A stretch of 48,859 nucleotides of DNA from positions 1-48,859 of the forward strand of contig JANQFQ010000156.1 of the NCBI GenBank assembly GCA_028277765.1, in the 5' to 3' direction. Shown here piece after piece: positions 7,920 through 16,636 of this stretch. Below the pieces are notes generated by a model. That model did not search any database. It was not told where the DNA came from and saw only the letters and a program-made list of their open reading frames with translations. The stretch comes from Desulfobacterales bacterium (GTDB lineage: Bacteria > Desulfobacterota > Desulfobacteria > Desulfobacterales > SURF-7). The position numbers were made by a program, and so were the translations under genes. The number at the start of each line of letters is the position of its first letter. Position 1 is the stretch's first letter.

Positions 7920-9536
7920 TTAATGAGACCCTCCACTCACACACGCTGAATGGCACGCAGAGTGACATGCTGAATGACACGCTGAGTGGCATGCGGAATG
8001 ACATGCGGAATGGCACGCATCATGGCAGACATTCATGTCAAGACCCATGTCTGTGCTCACAGCGCCTTGAATAATATGGTCCACGTCAACCGGGATATCA
8101 GTTTCATGCCTGTATGGATCCCGGTCATAATTATATCTATTGTGATAATACGGATGCCTGTTGTGATACCAGTAATACCAGTCCTCATCCGTATTCCTCT
8201 GCTTTACATTTTCCTGCCCGTCCATGCCGGCTTGTATCTGTTCAACGTAATATTGCTTAGTAGCGTTTATATCCGCGTCCCATGCTTTTTCCTGGATATT
8301 TTTCACAGCAGTGTTCATAAGGTGTTCTAGCTCGTACTGGGAAAAAGCGCCGTCATCAGCAAGGGATTCATAAAAAACCCGCTCGTATGGATCGAGCTGT
8401 TTAGGATCTGGCGTTTTCAGTATCCTCACCCTCAGGGGAGATTCCGAAACAACCTGCATATATCCTTCGGCAACCATGGAACCGAGCATAGCGCTGAAAA
8501 TCCTTTTCAGGGGCATTCCTAGGTAGAACGCTGCCTCAAGAGTTGTAAGATCTTTACATACTTTACCCGGTTTTCGAAAATTGGAAAGCACAAGCTTGGG
8601 GGGTTTCCAGTTGAGGTTATCCCAGCGGATATTATCCATCCCCTTATGAGCGATAACCATGGACTTCTGCTTGCTGATCACAATGAACCCGAAAAATACC
8701 AGCACCACCACAATACCGATACCGAACATCTTTTTTTCAGACAGTTTCAGCTTAGACTTTTTAACCATTTTTGTTCTACCGGGCTGGGCAGCAGGAGCGG
8801 ACCTGGGCTTAGCTGTTGAAGCGCCTGGGATATCGAACCATACAGCTGGCATGTAAAACTGGGTCCTCATGTCAAACCGATTGCCTGGCCTGTCTTTGTG
8901 GAAAACAAGCTGGAGCCGGGACCGGGGACCGGTCTGATAATCAATAAGGAACCTGCTGTTTACCCATTTTTCGGTCAAGATGAGCTGGTTTTCTTCTACA
9001 TGCGCTCTCCCGTCAACCTCCCCGGAAAGTAGGTACGGTGTAAGCACTTTCAATGTATAATGATCCTGGTTGCTTGCTTCGTCCCACATAACCGGAGACC
9101 AGTTAAACACCACCAGTTCTTCGCCATCATTTGAAGTTGTCTCTGCCAGATACCCGGCAACAGCAAAGTCTGTCGCAAAATAGAACACATAGGTGATCAT
9201 GCCGGATGGCACACCGCGGCTGTTTGCCAGCACAATATCCCATGTGCCGCCGCCCACGGATGAAATATCCAGCCTGTAACGGTTGCCATGTGAATCAAGA
9301 GCATAGGAATCCTTTGACACCATGCTGACTCTCAGGCGGTCATTGCCTTGAAAATAGAATCCGCGCATAGGCCCTGACAGCACCCTATATTGAACCGTAT
9401 AGGCAACAACCGCCTTTCCGGTGGCTTTAAGGTCTACCCCCGTCTCCACAAATACGATCTCACCCTTTCCCCCAAAGGCCACGCTGCTTAAAACAGAAAG
9501 AACCAGCGCCGTAGAAACCAGCAATTTTTTAATCAT
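7920..9536 (-). CDS. DUF2207-like membrane protein with C-terminal (Cys-His-x-Ala)7 tail
   Basis: 538 aa from the ATG at 9536 (GGGAG about nine bases upstream; the longer frame to 9665 lacks a signal peptide at its start). Residues 1-24 are a signal peptide (MIKKLLVSTALVLSVLSSVAFG). An extracytoplasmic beta-rich region resembling DUF2207 spans about 25-245. One transmembrane helix (GIGIVVVLVFFGFIVI) lies at about 273-290, and a cytoplasmic helical/winged-helix-like part at about 310-440 (LTTLEAAFYLGMPLKRIFSAML). An Asn/Tyr/His-rich linker then leads to a tail of CHDA, six CHSA units, and CVSGGSH. By topology the tail is cytoplasmic and reachable by the radical SAM enzyme encoded downstream. 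DUF2207 proteins with Cys-rich tails next to radical SAM genes are known to me from memory only. The molecular function is unknown. Confidence 0.8.
   Translation of the reverse strand: MIKKLLVSTALVLSVLSSVAFGGKGEIVFVETGVDLKATGKAVVAYTVQYRVLSGPMRGFYFQGNDRLRVSMVSKDSYALDSHGNRYRLDISSVGGGTWDIVLANSRGVPSGMITYVFYFATDFAVAGYLAETTSNDGEELVVFNWSPVMWDEASNQDHYTLKVLTPYLLSGEVDGRAHVEENQLILTEKWVNSRFLIDYQTGPRSRLQLVFHKDRPGNRFDMRTQFYMPAVWFDIPGASTAKPRSAPAAQPGRTKMVKKSKLKLSEKKMFGIGIVVVLVFFGFIVISKQKSMVIAHKGMDNIRWDNLNWKPPKLVLSNFRKPGKVCKDLTTLEAAFYLGMPLKRIFSAMLGSMVAEGYMQVVSESPLRVRILKTPDPKQLDPYERVFYESLADDGAFSQYELEHLMNTAVKNIQEKAWDADINATKQYYVEQIQAGMDGQENVKQRNTDEDWYYWYHNRHPYYHNRYNYDRDPYRHETDIPVDVDHIIQGAVSTDMGLDMNVCHDACHSACHSACHSACHSACHSACHSACVSGGSH
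7944..8027 (-). repeat. Seven 12-bp repeats encoding Cys-His-x-Ala
   Basis: In-frame tandem array of seven 12-bp units: CHDA once, then CHSA six times, with an eighth Cys (7941-7943) following. Third positions vary (TGC/TGT, CAT/CAC, TCA/TCT/TCC, GCG/GCA), so the peptide is conserved by selection and this is not a fresh DNA slippage product. Confidence 0.85.
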
Positions 9537-9886
9537 TTCTACCGTCTCCCACAAGAGGTTTTTAACCATCATGTTCGTTTTTTGGAATGAATCTGTTTGT
9601 CTCTTTGCTAATGTAGATCTGCTATCAGTGATGGATAAATTACAACTTTTTTCTTTGAATATCAACCTGGTTCTTTACTGTCATATGAATTCAAGGCTAA
9701 AAAGGATTTAATTCTCCTTTTGATCTCCCATATCAATTTCTTCATAAAATGTTCCATATTACAATATTATTGAATTCCTACCCATTTTTGAATAAAATAA
9801 AGATATTCAACTGCTTTTGTGACGCACAACTGATCCTGATGCTCTATATATTTGAATTACTTCCTTATTAACAGGAAACAGGCATT
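9537..9886. other. Divergent spacer, no gene seen
   Basis: AT-rich region between the minus-strand Cys-His repeat operon and the plus-strand partner-switching genes. It should hold both promoters, but I find no strong -35/-10 pair. Open frames crossing it are shadows or upstream extensions. Confidence 0.4.
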
Positions 9887-10069
9887 ATGGTTAGAAAAGC
9901 AGCTATCCTATTCAATAATTTCCAGAATTATTTTTTAAGCGGGCTTGACGGACATTCTTTTGAAGTCCGGAAAAAGATGAAATACCTTTGCGCTACGTTT
10001 ATTTTTGGTCAATTCATATTGGTATTTGTTCTTTACGGACATTCTATGATGGGGGGATGCATTTACTGA
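9887..10069 (+). pseudogene. N-terminal fragment of the PP2C phosphatase, separated by a frameshift
   Basis: 60 aa from an ATG preceded by AACAGGAAACAGG. It contains a basic start and a hydrophobic helix (YLCATFIFGQFILVFVLYG) that looks like the first membrane segment of the phosphatase encoded from 9988 in another frame. The frame ends just after a run of six G at 10051-10056. One additional G would join HSMMGG directly to MHLLIGDSLILV in the downstream frame, giving one continuous six-helix protein. The split is either a sequencing error, a real mutation, or phase variation in the G run. Confidence 0.6.
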
Positions 10070-11343
10070 TTGGAGACTCCTTAATCCTTGTGGCCGGCAT
10101 ATTCATACTGATAAATTTAAAAAGAGGAAGACCGGTATCTGCTGTAAATTCAATGCATTTAATGATACTTACTTTTTTCATACACAATGTATACGGGGAT
10201 TTTGTCTGCGATGATGTGAAGGAATTGGGACGACTGTTCGAAACCATGACCTTCCTTGTATTAGGCCTCCTGGTTTTAAACCTGGTCGCCCTGAAAAGAA
10301 GCCAGCTGATTATTTTTGCGGCGCTATCTGTTGTAACGGTAGTGGCTCACACCTCAGTCCTTATTTATCGGTTTTATGGCGGCCAAATATCAATGTATGC
10401 GTTTGGATTAACATGTTCAGGTGTAATCGTCATTTTCGCAACCTGTTTTGTAACAAATCTCTCTTTTGCATTGCATAGGGAACTGATCAAAGAGGTTGAA
10501 GACTTTCATACCGATCTTGAAAACAAGGTGACCCTGAGAACAAAAGAGCTGAGGGAGACAAATGAAAGCCTGGTCAGCGTAAAAGACGCCCTGTGGGGTG
10601 AAATGGAGCTGGCTAAAAAAATTCAAACCGTACTTCTCCCTGGGAAACCTGGAATGCAGGGATATGATATATCCGCCTGTATGAAACCAGCCGATGAGAT
10701 CGGGGGAGATTATTACGATGTCATCAACACCGGGGAAAGGGACTGGTTGGTTATCGGCGATGTGTCCGGACACGGTGTTACCGCCGGCCTTATAATGATG
10801 ATGGTACAGACCTCTATCCACTCAATTCTACAGAAACACCCCGACATGTCCCCTTCTGATTTGCTGGAAGCTGTGAACCCGGTTATTTCAAGAAATATTA
10901 AGATGCTCGGTGAAAACAAATATATGACGATTACCGTTCTTGCCTGCCATGATAATGGAAAATTCTGCTTTTCGGGACTCCATCAGGATATTATGATTTA
11001 TAGAACCGGTTCTGCATCGGTTGACCGGGTGCAAACACACGGGATGAGGATCGGTGTGGCAGAAAAAAGTACCGACATGGTCAAAGTTGAAGAGACAACT
11101 ATGGATGTGGGTGATACCATGCTCCTTTTTACTGACGGAATAACAAGAGCCGTTAAAGAAAAAAGCGATGATAATAGAGCAGATAACAGAAGAGAGAGAT
11201 TCTCAAGTATAAAACTTGAAATGATTTTTAAAAGCCTTGGAGAAAAGTCATCGGCAGACATTACAGCAGGGATAAGAGATGAAATGAAAGGGTATAAATG
11301 CGATGATGATGTGACGATGATGGTTATAAAACGAACCGATTAA
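9988..11343 (+). CDS. Membrane-bound PP2C-type (SpoIIE/RsbU) serine phosphatase
   Basis: Dephosphorylates a phosphoserine on an anti-sigma-antagonist-like protein in a partner-switching cascade. As read, 451 aa. The first about 23 residues are probably out-of-frame sequence, real coding resuming around ATG 10057 (see the fragment at 9887). Hydrophobic helices lie at about residues 24-160, a coiled-coil linker at about 165-215 (ELRETNESLVSVKD), and the PP2C domain at about 215-451 with DEIGGDYYD, GDVSGHG (from G256/257), FTDGITRA and DDDVTMMV, which supply the metal-binding aspartates. The next two genes encode a STAS-like and a HATPase-like protein, the expected partners. Confidence 0.85.
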   Translation: MRYVYFWSIHIGICSLRTFYDGGMHLLIGDSLILVAGIFILINLKRGRPVSAVNSMHLMILTFFIHNVYGDFVCDDVKELGRLFETMTFLVLGLLVLNLVALKRSQLIIFAALSVVTVVAHTSVLIYRFYGGQISMYAFGLTCSGVIVIFATCFVTNLSFALHRELIKEVEDFHTDLENKVTLRTKELRETNESLVSVKDALWGEMELAKKIQTVLLPGKPGMQGYDISACMKPADEIGGDYYDVINTGERDWLVIGDVSGHGVTAGLIMMMVQTSIHSILQKHPDMSPSDLLEAVNPVISRNIKMLGENKYMTITVLACHDNGKFCFSGLHQDIMIYRTGSASVDRVQTHGMRIGVAEKSTDMVKVEETTMDVGDTMLLFTDGITRAVKEKSDDNRADNRRERFSSIKLEMIFKSLGEKSSADITAGIRDEMKGYKCDDDVTMMVIKRTD

Positions 11344-11379
11344 TATCTGGTTATAATGAAACAGGATGGAAAGGAAACA

Positions 11380-11739
11380 ATGATGAACAATTTGAAGTCC
11401 GGATCTCTTGAAATCGAAGTCAAAGAAAGCAACGGCAAGGTATCTGTGTTATGGAAAGGAGTAAGTGATGAACGGGATCCATCATCCTTTCTCAATCCCT
11501 TTCTAGATCGTGTAACCAGGGTTGCAAAAGGTGCGGAATGCGATGTTGCATTTGAGAAGCTTGAATACATGAATTCATCCACTGTTCAGCCTATTGTTCA
11601 ATTTATAAAAAAACTGAACGAAAATGAAATCAAAACACTGATCACATACGACGCCGGTTCAGACTGGCAGCCGGCTTCATTTAAAGCCTTGGTTTCACTT
11701 TCTAAAATGATGCCCTATATTTCCGTTAAAGGGAAGTGA
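11380..11739 (+). CDS. STAS-like anti-sigma-antagonist-type protein (slr1659-like)
   Basis: 119 aa from the ATG at 11380, which has AAGGA at good spacing; an ATG 24 nt upstream has none. Pattern: a beta-strand start (SLEIEVKESNGKVSVLWKG), then DVAFEKLEYMNSSTVQPIVQFIKKLNE, where the MNSST segment sits where STAS proteins carry the phosphorylatable serine (D-S-S/T), followed by ITYDAGSDWQ. It resembles the cyanobacterial slr1659-type regulator family as I recall it. Sitting between the phosphatase and the HATPase-like gene, it is the likely phosphorylation switch. Which serine is modified is not known. Confidence 0.65.
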   Translation: MMNNLKSGSLEIEVKESNGKVSVLWKGVSDERDPSSFLNPFLDRVTRVAKGAECDVAFEKLEYMNSSTVQPIVQFIKKLNENEIKTLITYDAGSDWQPASFKALVSLSKMMPYISVKGK

Positions 11740-11831
11740 GTATTTATGTCAGCCTTTATTTTACCCCACGCGTTAATTACCCATGCTGTGCCAAGGGTAT
11801 GGGAATGGAAGATGAAATAAAGGAGTTAACC

Positions 11832-12302
11832 GTGAGTAAAGATATCGTTATAAAACACCGTATTTCTTCTGTTTGGGGCACCGCGAAAAATATCATGAAT
11901 GAAGTTGAAACCGCTTTAAATAAGAGTGGCAAAGGTGTAGGCTATGCAGGTAAAATGGTCACGGCTGAACTTATTGAAAATGCAATTAAATATGGAAGTC
12001 ATTCAGAGGCGGAAAGAGGGATACTATTTTGTATGAACTTCAAAAACAACAAGATAGTTATCGAAGTATCAAATAGAATCAACAATCAGGACGACTACGA
12101 CAACCTTGTTGAGCATATAGATATAATAAATGCCACTGACGATATCAAGGGGCTTTATGTGGATCGACTCAGGGTGCGAATGGAAAACCAGCAGAAAAAA
12201 ACACAGCTCGGCCTATACCGCATAGCATACGAAGGCGAATTCAATCTTGCCCATGAATATGAAAACAATGTTGTTACGGTAATTGCGACAAGAGAAGTTT
12301 AA
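11832..12302 (+). CDS. HATPase-like protein, probable partner-switch kinase (slr1658-like)
   Basis: 156 aa from a GTG at 11832 with AAGGAG six bases upstream; ATG starts further upstream (11736, 11805) lack such a site. The segment GKMVTAELIENAIKYGS matches the N-box (E-x-x-x-N-A-x-x-Y/H-G) of GHKL ATPases such as RsbW and SpoIIAB. The rest is a compact alpha/beta domain (IVIEVSNRINNQDDY) without a clear G1 box, so ATP binding may be degenerate. It is the third gene of the phosphatase/STAS/HATPase set and probably phosphorylates, or is bound by, the STAS-like protein. Confidence 0.65.
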   Translation: MSKDIVIKHRISSVWGTAKNIMNEVETALNKSGKGVGYAGKMVTAELIENAIKYGSHSEAERGILFCMNFKNNKIVIEVSNRINNQDDYDNLVEHIDIINATDDIKGLYVDRLRVRMENQQKKTQLGLYRIAYEGEFNLAHEYENNVVTVIATREV

Positions 12303-12313
12303 GCTTATTTGTT

Positions 12314-12330
12314 GGTGGACATAGTCCACC
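12314..12330. repeat. 7-3-7 palindrome GGTGGAC-ATA-GTCCACC
   Basis: Same geometry as the copies at 7727 and 26078, with compensating changes (C to A on one arm, G to T on the other), which means the hairpin is preserved. It lies between the converging HATPase-like and MFS genes and may end transcription from both sides. Confidence 0.6.
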
Positions 12331-12365
12331 CAACGATGGCTTATAGATGCAAATGTTTCAGTCTC

Positions 12366-13529
12366 TCATTCCTTCCCGAAAAATCGGTAAAATCCCCACA
12401 ATATCACCCCGCCAAAAAGAGATATTCCTGCGCTGACCAGAAAAAGGAAGGACGATCCTTTGAGCTCAAAGAAGAGGCCGCCAAGCATAAACCCGGCTGT
12501 AATACCAAGGCCGAATGTAATGGCATTATTAACTGCCTGGCCAAAGGTTTTAGCGTCTTCAGGGAAAAGCCGGTCAATATAAAGGATGCCGGCCATGTGA
12601 AACGCGCCATATGTGACCGCGTGAAGGAGCTGGGAAGCGAGTATCAGACCTGCTGTTTCCACATAAGCGATAATAACCCATCTCAATGTTGACACTACGA
12701 AGGAGAAAACCAGAACCCTTTCCAGGGAAAAGCGTTTGAACAGCCGGGCTGAATTTATCATGACAATAAATTCAGCAATCGATGCCAGGGCCCATGAGAT
12801 CCCGACAAACGTTTTGTTGAAACCCAGATTTTCAAGGTGGATGGTGAAAAAGCCGTAATAGGCCCCATGGCTTGTGAGCATCAGAAAAGAGCAAAACAGG
12901 AAGATAATGATCCGCCTGTCTTTAATATGTTTCATGCCCACGGACGCACCAGGTTTTGCCCGCTGCATTGAAATATCAGGGATCTTGATAGAAATGGCCG
13001 ACTGTACCAGGGAGCCGGCAAAAATCAGCACAAGGATCATCTCTATGGAGAAGACATCGATCAGTCTGCCGATCAGAAAACAGATGATAATAAAGCTAAT
13101 CGTGCCCCAGCCCCTTACCTTGCCATAGCTTTTTTTCTCTTTCCCGAGGATATCCATAGCAAAAGCTTCCAGAAAAGAGATCAGAGGCGAATAAAATATC
13201 CCGTAAAAAAAGCTGATCGCCAGCATCAGCCAGAAATCGGTGGTGTAAACAAACAGAAGCCATATGGCCGTGCTGACAAAATTGAACAGGACATAAATCA
13301 TTTTCCGGGCCTGGAACCGGTCCGCCAGGACACCCCATAAAAGCGGAAAAATTACCGTGGCACCAGACCTTACAGCTGACAGAACGCCGATCTGAAAACC
13401 GGTAAATTCCAGGTGATAGCAGTAAAGGTTGAAATACGGCAGAAATATGCCCAGAACGCCAAAGTATAAAAAATACTGGGCAGAAAGGATAATCCGGTTC
13501 GATTTACCGCTGGTCTCTTCTGGTGACAT
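12366..13529 (-). CDS. MFS transporter (phenylpropionate-permease-like group)
   Basis: 387 aa, twelve hydrophobic segments in two groups of six, with the MFS loop-2/3 motif in the form GVLADRFQARK (residues about 64-74). The N-terminus (LSAQYFLYFGVLGIFLPYFNLYCYHLEFTGFQIGVLSAVRS) matches the MFS_1-like group that includes HcaT and sugar permeases. An aromatic or other organic acid could be the substrate, but nothing adjacent confirms this. It converges with the partner-switch operon and is divergent from hsp20. No good ribosome-binding site precedes the ATG. Confidence 0.75.
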   Translation of the reverse strand: MSPEETSGKSNRIILSAQYFLYFGVLGIFLPYFNLYCYHLEFTGFQIGVLSAVRSGATVIFPLLWGVLADRFQARKMIYVLFNFVSTAIWLLFVYTTDFWLMLAISFFYGIFYSPLISFLEAFAMDILGKEKKSYGKVRGWGTISFIIICFLIGRLIDVFSIEMILVLIFAGSLVQSAISIKIPDISMQRAKPGASVGMKHIKDRRIIIFLFCSFLMLTSHGAYYGFFTIHLENLGFNKTFVGISWALASIAEFIVMINSARLFKRFSLERVLVFSFVVSTLRWVIIAYVETAGLILASQLLHAVTYGAFHMAGILYIDRLFPEDAKTFGQAVNNAITFGLGITAGFMLGGLFFELKGSSFLFLVSAGISLFGGVILWGFYRFFGKE

Positions 13530-13761
13530 AACGTTTTACATATGACATAAAACCGCATAAGTAAAGCGATGTGATTGGAATCTGGATGGTGAAAATAAAG
13601 CTAAAAACAGTCCCAGGACCGCATTTGATCATTTTGAACGTCGATAATAATATATAGTCTTTACAAATTTATACCATATATGCTACTTTACAGCTTTACA
13701 TCAGAAAGAATATTTTATAGAAAAACCAATCATCGTTTATCACAGACAGGAGTTTAAAAAA

Positions 13762-14220
13762 ATGGACTATATAAAAATAAGTCTGAAAAGCGATCTTGAT
13801 CAGGCAGGAGCAGATTTCAAGAAAACCATTGAAGATATGTTCCAGTCTATGAACCCCATGTTCTCACTTTCAGAAAGAACATGGAAGCCCTTGATGGATA
13901 TTTACGAAACTCCCGAAGAGATAATTGTCATGGCTGCCATCGCTGGAATTAAAAAAGGCGACCTGGAAGTAGAGATTAACACAAGGGCCGTCAGAATTAG
14001 GGGGAGAAGAAGTTTCATGCTGCCAGGTGAAAAAACCAAGTTCTGTCTCGCGGAAATTCAGTACGGGACATTTGAACGCATCCTGTTTCTGCCCGCCCAG
14101 ATTGTCAGCGAGACAGCCACCGCAACTTATACAAACGGATTTCTTCAGATCCGCATGGCAAAAAAGCCTATTGATAAGCCCCGGAAAATACCTATAGAAG
14201 ATGAAACTGGAGATCTTTAA
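13762..14220 (+). CDS. Hsp20/alpha-crystallin small heat-shock protein
   Basis: 152 aa cytoplasmic holdase. The alpha-crystallin domain covers about residues 45-145 (PLMDIYETPEEIIVMAAIAGIKKGDLEVEI start, RILFLPAQI, and TYTNGFLQIRMAKK in place of the usual A-x-x-x-N-G-x-L motif). A C-terminal I-P-I (KIPIED) is the I-x-I anchor for oligomer assembly. AGGAG lies about nine bases before the ATG. It sits 55 nt upstream of lon, so a joint protein-quality-control operon is likely. No heat-shock promoter or CIRCE element was evident upstream. Confidence 0.9.
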   Translation: MDYIKISLKSDLDQAGADFKKTIEDMFQSMNPMFSLSERTWKPLMDIYETPEEIIVMAAIAGIKKGDLEVEINTRAVRIRGRRSFMLPGEKTKFCLAEIQYGTFERILFLPAQIVSETATATYTNGFLQIRMAKKPIDKPRKIPIEDETGDL

Positions 14221-14275
14221 TATTATCGACGGATAATCCTTAAGTGGATTTTTAAATATATTTCGGAGGTTATTT

Positions 14276-16624
14276 ATGAACGACCAGCCATCACCTGATT
14301 TCAGTGTTGAAAATGTACCTGATGTCCTTCCCATTCTGCCTCTGGTGGATGTTGCACTGTTCCCTAAAATGGTTGTACCCATTGTAGTTATGCAGAATGA
14401 ATATGTTCAACTTATTGATAACGCCATGACCACCGACAGGCTTATAGGGCTGGTGGTCGCAAAACCGACTGATGAAAAACAGCGGTTTACGGCTGATGAC
14501 CTGTATTCTGTCGGGACAAGCGCCCTTATCCTGAAAATGGCAAAGGGTGAGGAAAATAAGGCACAGTTGATGATACAGGGGCTTGGGCGATTCAAGGTCA
14601 CAGAGTATCTGGAAGGCCAGCCGTATCTTCAAGCACAAGTTGAAAAGATACAGGATATTGTAACAAAAGATACCGAGACAGAAGCATTGATGAAAAATCT
14701 CATCAACATGTATCAGAGGATTATACAACTCTCTCCTGGTATGCCCCAGGATATTGGAACAATGGTGTCAACCATTGATGAGCCAGGTATCCTTGCTGAC
14801 ATGGTCACCTCTACCATCAACTCCTCCCTTGAAGAAAAACAAAAAGTCCTGGAAGTCATCGACACAAAGGAAAGATTGAAACAGGTTACAAAACTGGTGA
14901 GCCACCAGCTTGAGGTTATTAAAATCGGTAAAAAGATCCAGACCCAGGTAAAGGGGGATATGGACCAGAAACAAAAGGAATATTATCTTCGCCAACAGCT
15001 TAAAGCGATTAAGGATGAACTTGGTGAAAAAGAAGAGACCAATGCAGATGTTGAAGAATACAGGATGAAAATCGCTGAAAAAGAGCTCCCTGAAGAGGTT
15101 GAAAAAGAGGCGAACCGTGAGCTTGATCGTCTTGCCAAGATGCATCCCTCTTCATCTGAATATACGGTTTCATCAACCTATCTTGACTGGCTGACAATAC
15201 TCCCATGGTATGAAAGCACCAAGGACAACCTGGACATCAAAAAAGCGCGAAAAGTTCTGGATGATGATCATTTCGGCCTTGAAAAACCAAAGAAAAGAAT
15301 CATTGAATACCTCGCTGTACGGAAGCTTAAACCAGATTCAAAAGGTCCCATCCTCTGTTTTGTAGGCCCTCCTGGCACAGGTAAAACCTCTCTCGGGAGA
15401 TCCATTGCTCGAGCCCTTGGACGCAATTTTATCCGTGTAGCCCTGGGCGGTGTAAGAGACGAAGCAGAAATAAGGGGGCACCGGCGCACCTATGTGGGCG
15501 CACTCCCTGGCAGAATCGTCCAGGAAATCAGGCGCGCAGGATCAAACAATCCTGTGTTCATGCTTGACGAGATAGACAAGGTCGGCAGCGATTTTCGTGG
15601 AGATCCGTCATCAGCTCTACTGGAAGTCCTCGACCCGGAACAGAACTTTTCCTTTGCAGACCATTACCTTGACCTGCCGTTTGACTTGTCAAAAGTGATG
15701 TTTATAACCACCGCCAACATCCTTGACACCATACCCCCGGCCTTGAGAGACCGTATGGAGGTCCTTGAACTGCTTGGATACACCCAGGAAGAGAAAATCA
15801 AGATTGCCAACAAGTACCTGATCCCCAGGCAGCGGGAAGCACATGGCCTTAAAGCGAAACAGCTTACTATATCAGCCGGTGCTTTGAAAAAAATAATATC
15901 AGGTTATACGCGTGAGGCTGGTCTGCGTAATCTGGAGAGAGAGATCGCCAATATATGCCGTGGTATCGCTACATTGGTTGCTGAAGGGAAAAAAGGACCC
16001 CATTCGATCAAACTTGAGGATATACATGAATTCCTCGGTCCAATCCGTTTTACGGCTGAAGTAAGCTCTCGAACGCTGACACCCGGAGTAATCATGGGCC
16101 TGGCCTGGACCCCCGCGGGCGGTGAACTTCTGTATGTTGAAGCCACATCCATGCCAGGGAAAAAAGGCCTTACACTCACAGGACAACTGGGTGATATCAT
16201 GAAGGAATCCGCAACAGCGGCCTTAAGTTTTATAAGGTCTAACGCGGATGCCTTGAAAATCCCGGAAAACTATTTTGACAATCACGATATCCATATTCAT
16301 GTTCCGGCCGGGTCTATTCCAAAAGACGGCCCATCCGCCGGCGTGACAATGCTTTGTGCGCTTGTGTCCCTGATGACAGGCAAAACAGTCAAGAAAAACA
16401 TGGCCATGACAGGTGAAATTACACTGAGGGGTCAAGTGCTCCCCGTGGGCGGCGTAAAAGAGAAGATCCTCGCAGCACACCGAGCAGGCATCAAGACCAT
16501 CATCCTCCCGGATTGGAACAAAAAAGACCTTGAAGAGATTCCACCAAAGGTTCAAAAATCAATAAAGTTCCACTTTGTCAAAAAGATGATGGATGTGCTC
16601 AAGCTTGCTGGAATTAAAAAATAA
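14276..16624 (+). CDS. lon: ATP-dependent protease Lon
   Basis: 782 aa. N-terminal LON substrate-binding domain (about residues 12-205), coiled-coil region, AAA+ module with Walker A GPPGTGKT from G364 and Walker [10 protein letters not shown], then the protease domain with catalytic S687 (in [11 protein letters not shown]) and K730 (in [10 protein letters not shown]), spaced 43 residues as in E. coli Lon. The length is normal for bacterial LonA. The ATG has CGGAGG upstream. It degrades misfolded and regulatory proteins in the cytoplasm. It follows hsp20 and is followed after 12 nt by rlpA. Confidence 0.97.
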   Translation: MNDQPSPDFSVENVPDVLPILPLVDVALFPKMVVPIVVMQNEYVQLIDNAMTTDRLIGLVVAKPTDEKQRFTADDLYSVGTSALILKMAKGEENKAQLMIQGLGRFKVTEYLEGQPYLQAQVEKIQDIVTKDTETEALMKNLINMYQRIIQLSPGMPQDIGTMVSTIDEPGILADMVTSTINSSLEEKQKVLEVIDTKERLKQVTKLVSHQLEVIKIGKKIQTQVKGDMDQKQKEYYLRQQLKAIKDELGEKEETNADVEEYRMKIAEKELPEEVEKEANRELDRLAKMHPSSSEYTVSSTYLDWLTILPWYESTKDNLDIKKARKVLDDDHFGLEKPKKRIIEYLAVRKLKPDSKGPILCFVGPPGTGKTSLGRSIARALGRNFIRVALGGVRDEAEIRGHRRTYVGALPGRIVQEIRRAGSNNPVFMLDEIDKVGSDFRGDPSSALLEVLDPEQNFSFADHYLDLPFDLSKVMFITTANILDTIPPALRDRMEVLELLGYTQEEKIKIANKYLIPRQREAHGLKAKQLTISAGALKKIISGYTREAGLRNLEREIANICRGIATLVAEGKKGPHSIKLEDIHEFLGPIRFTAEVSSRTLTPGVIMGLAWTPAGGELLYVEATSMPGKKGLTLTGQLGDIMKESATAALSFIRSNADALKIPENYFDNHDIHIHVPAGSIPKDGPSAGVTMLCALVSLMTGKTVKKNMAMTGEITLRGQVLPVGGVKEKILAAHRAGIKTIILPDWNKKDLEEIPPKVQKSIKFHFVKKMMDVLKLAGIKK

Positions 16625-16636
16625 TAAAAGGAAATA

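Noticed and set aside
7920..9536. Cys-rich tail as a SCIFF-type or HxS-type peptide precursor
   Set aside because: SCIFF peptides are short with six spaced Cys, and the HxS system has His-x-Ser repeats with two radical SAM genes; here the tail is CHxA on a large membrane protein with a single radical SAM gene.
10041..10069. Programmed frameshift as the explanation of the split phosphatase
   Set aside because: A G6 run alone without a clear slippery heptamer, downstream structure or Shine-Dalgarno-like stimulator is better explained by a mutation, phase variation or sequencing error.
12309..12692. 127-aa plus-strand open frame rich in Lys and Cys
   Set aside because: Shadow of the 3' part of the MFS transporter on the opposite strand.
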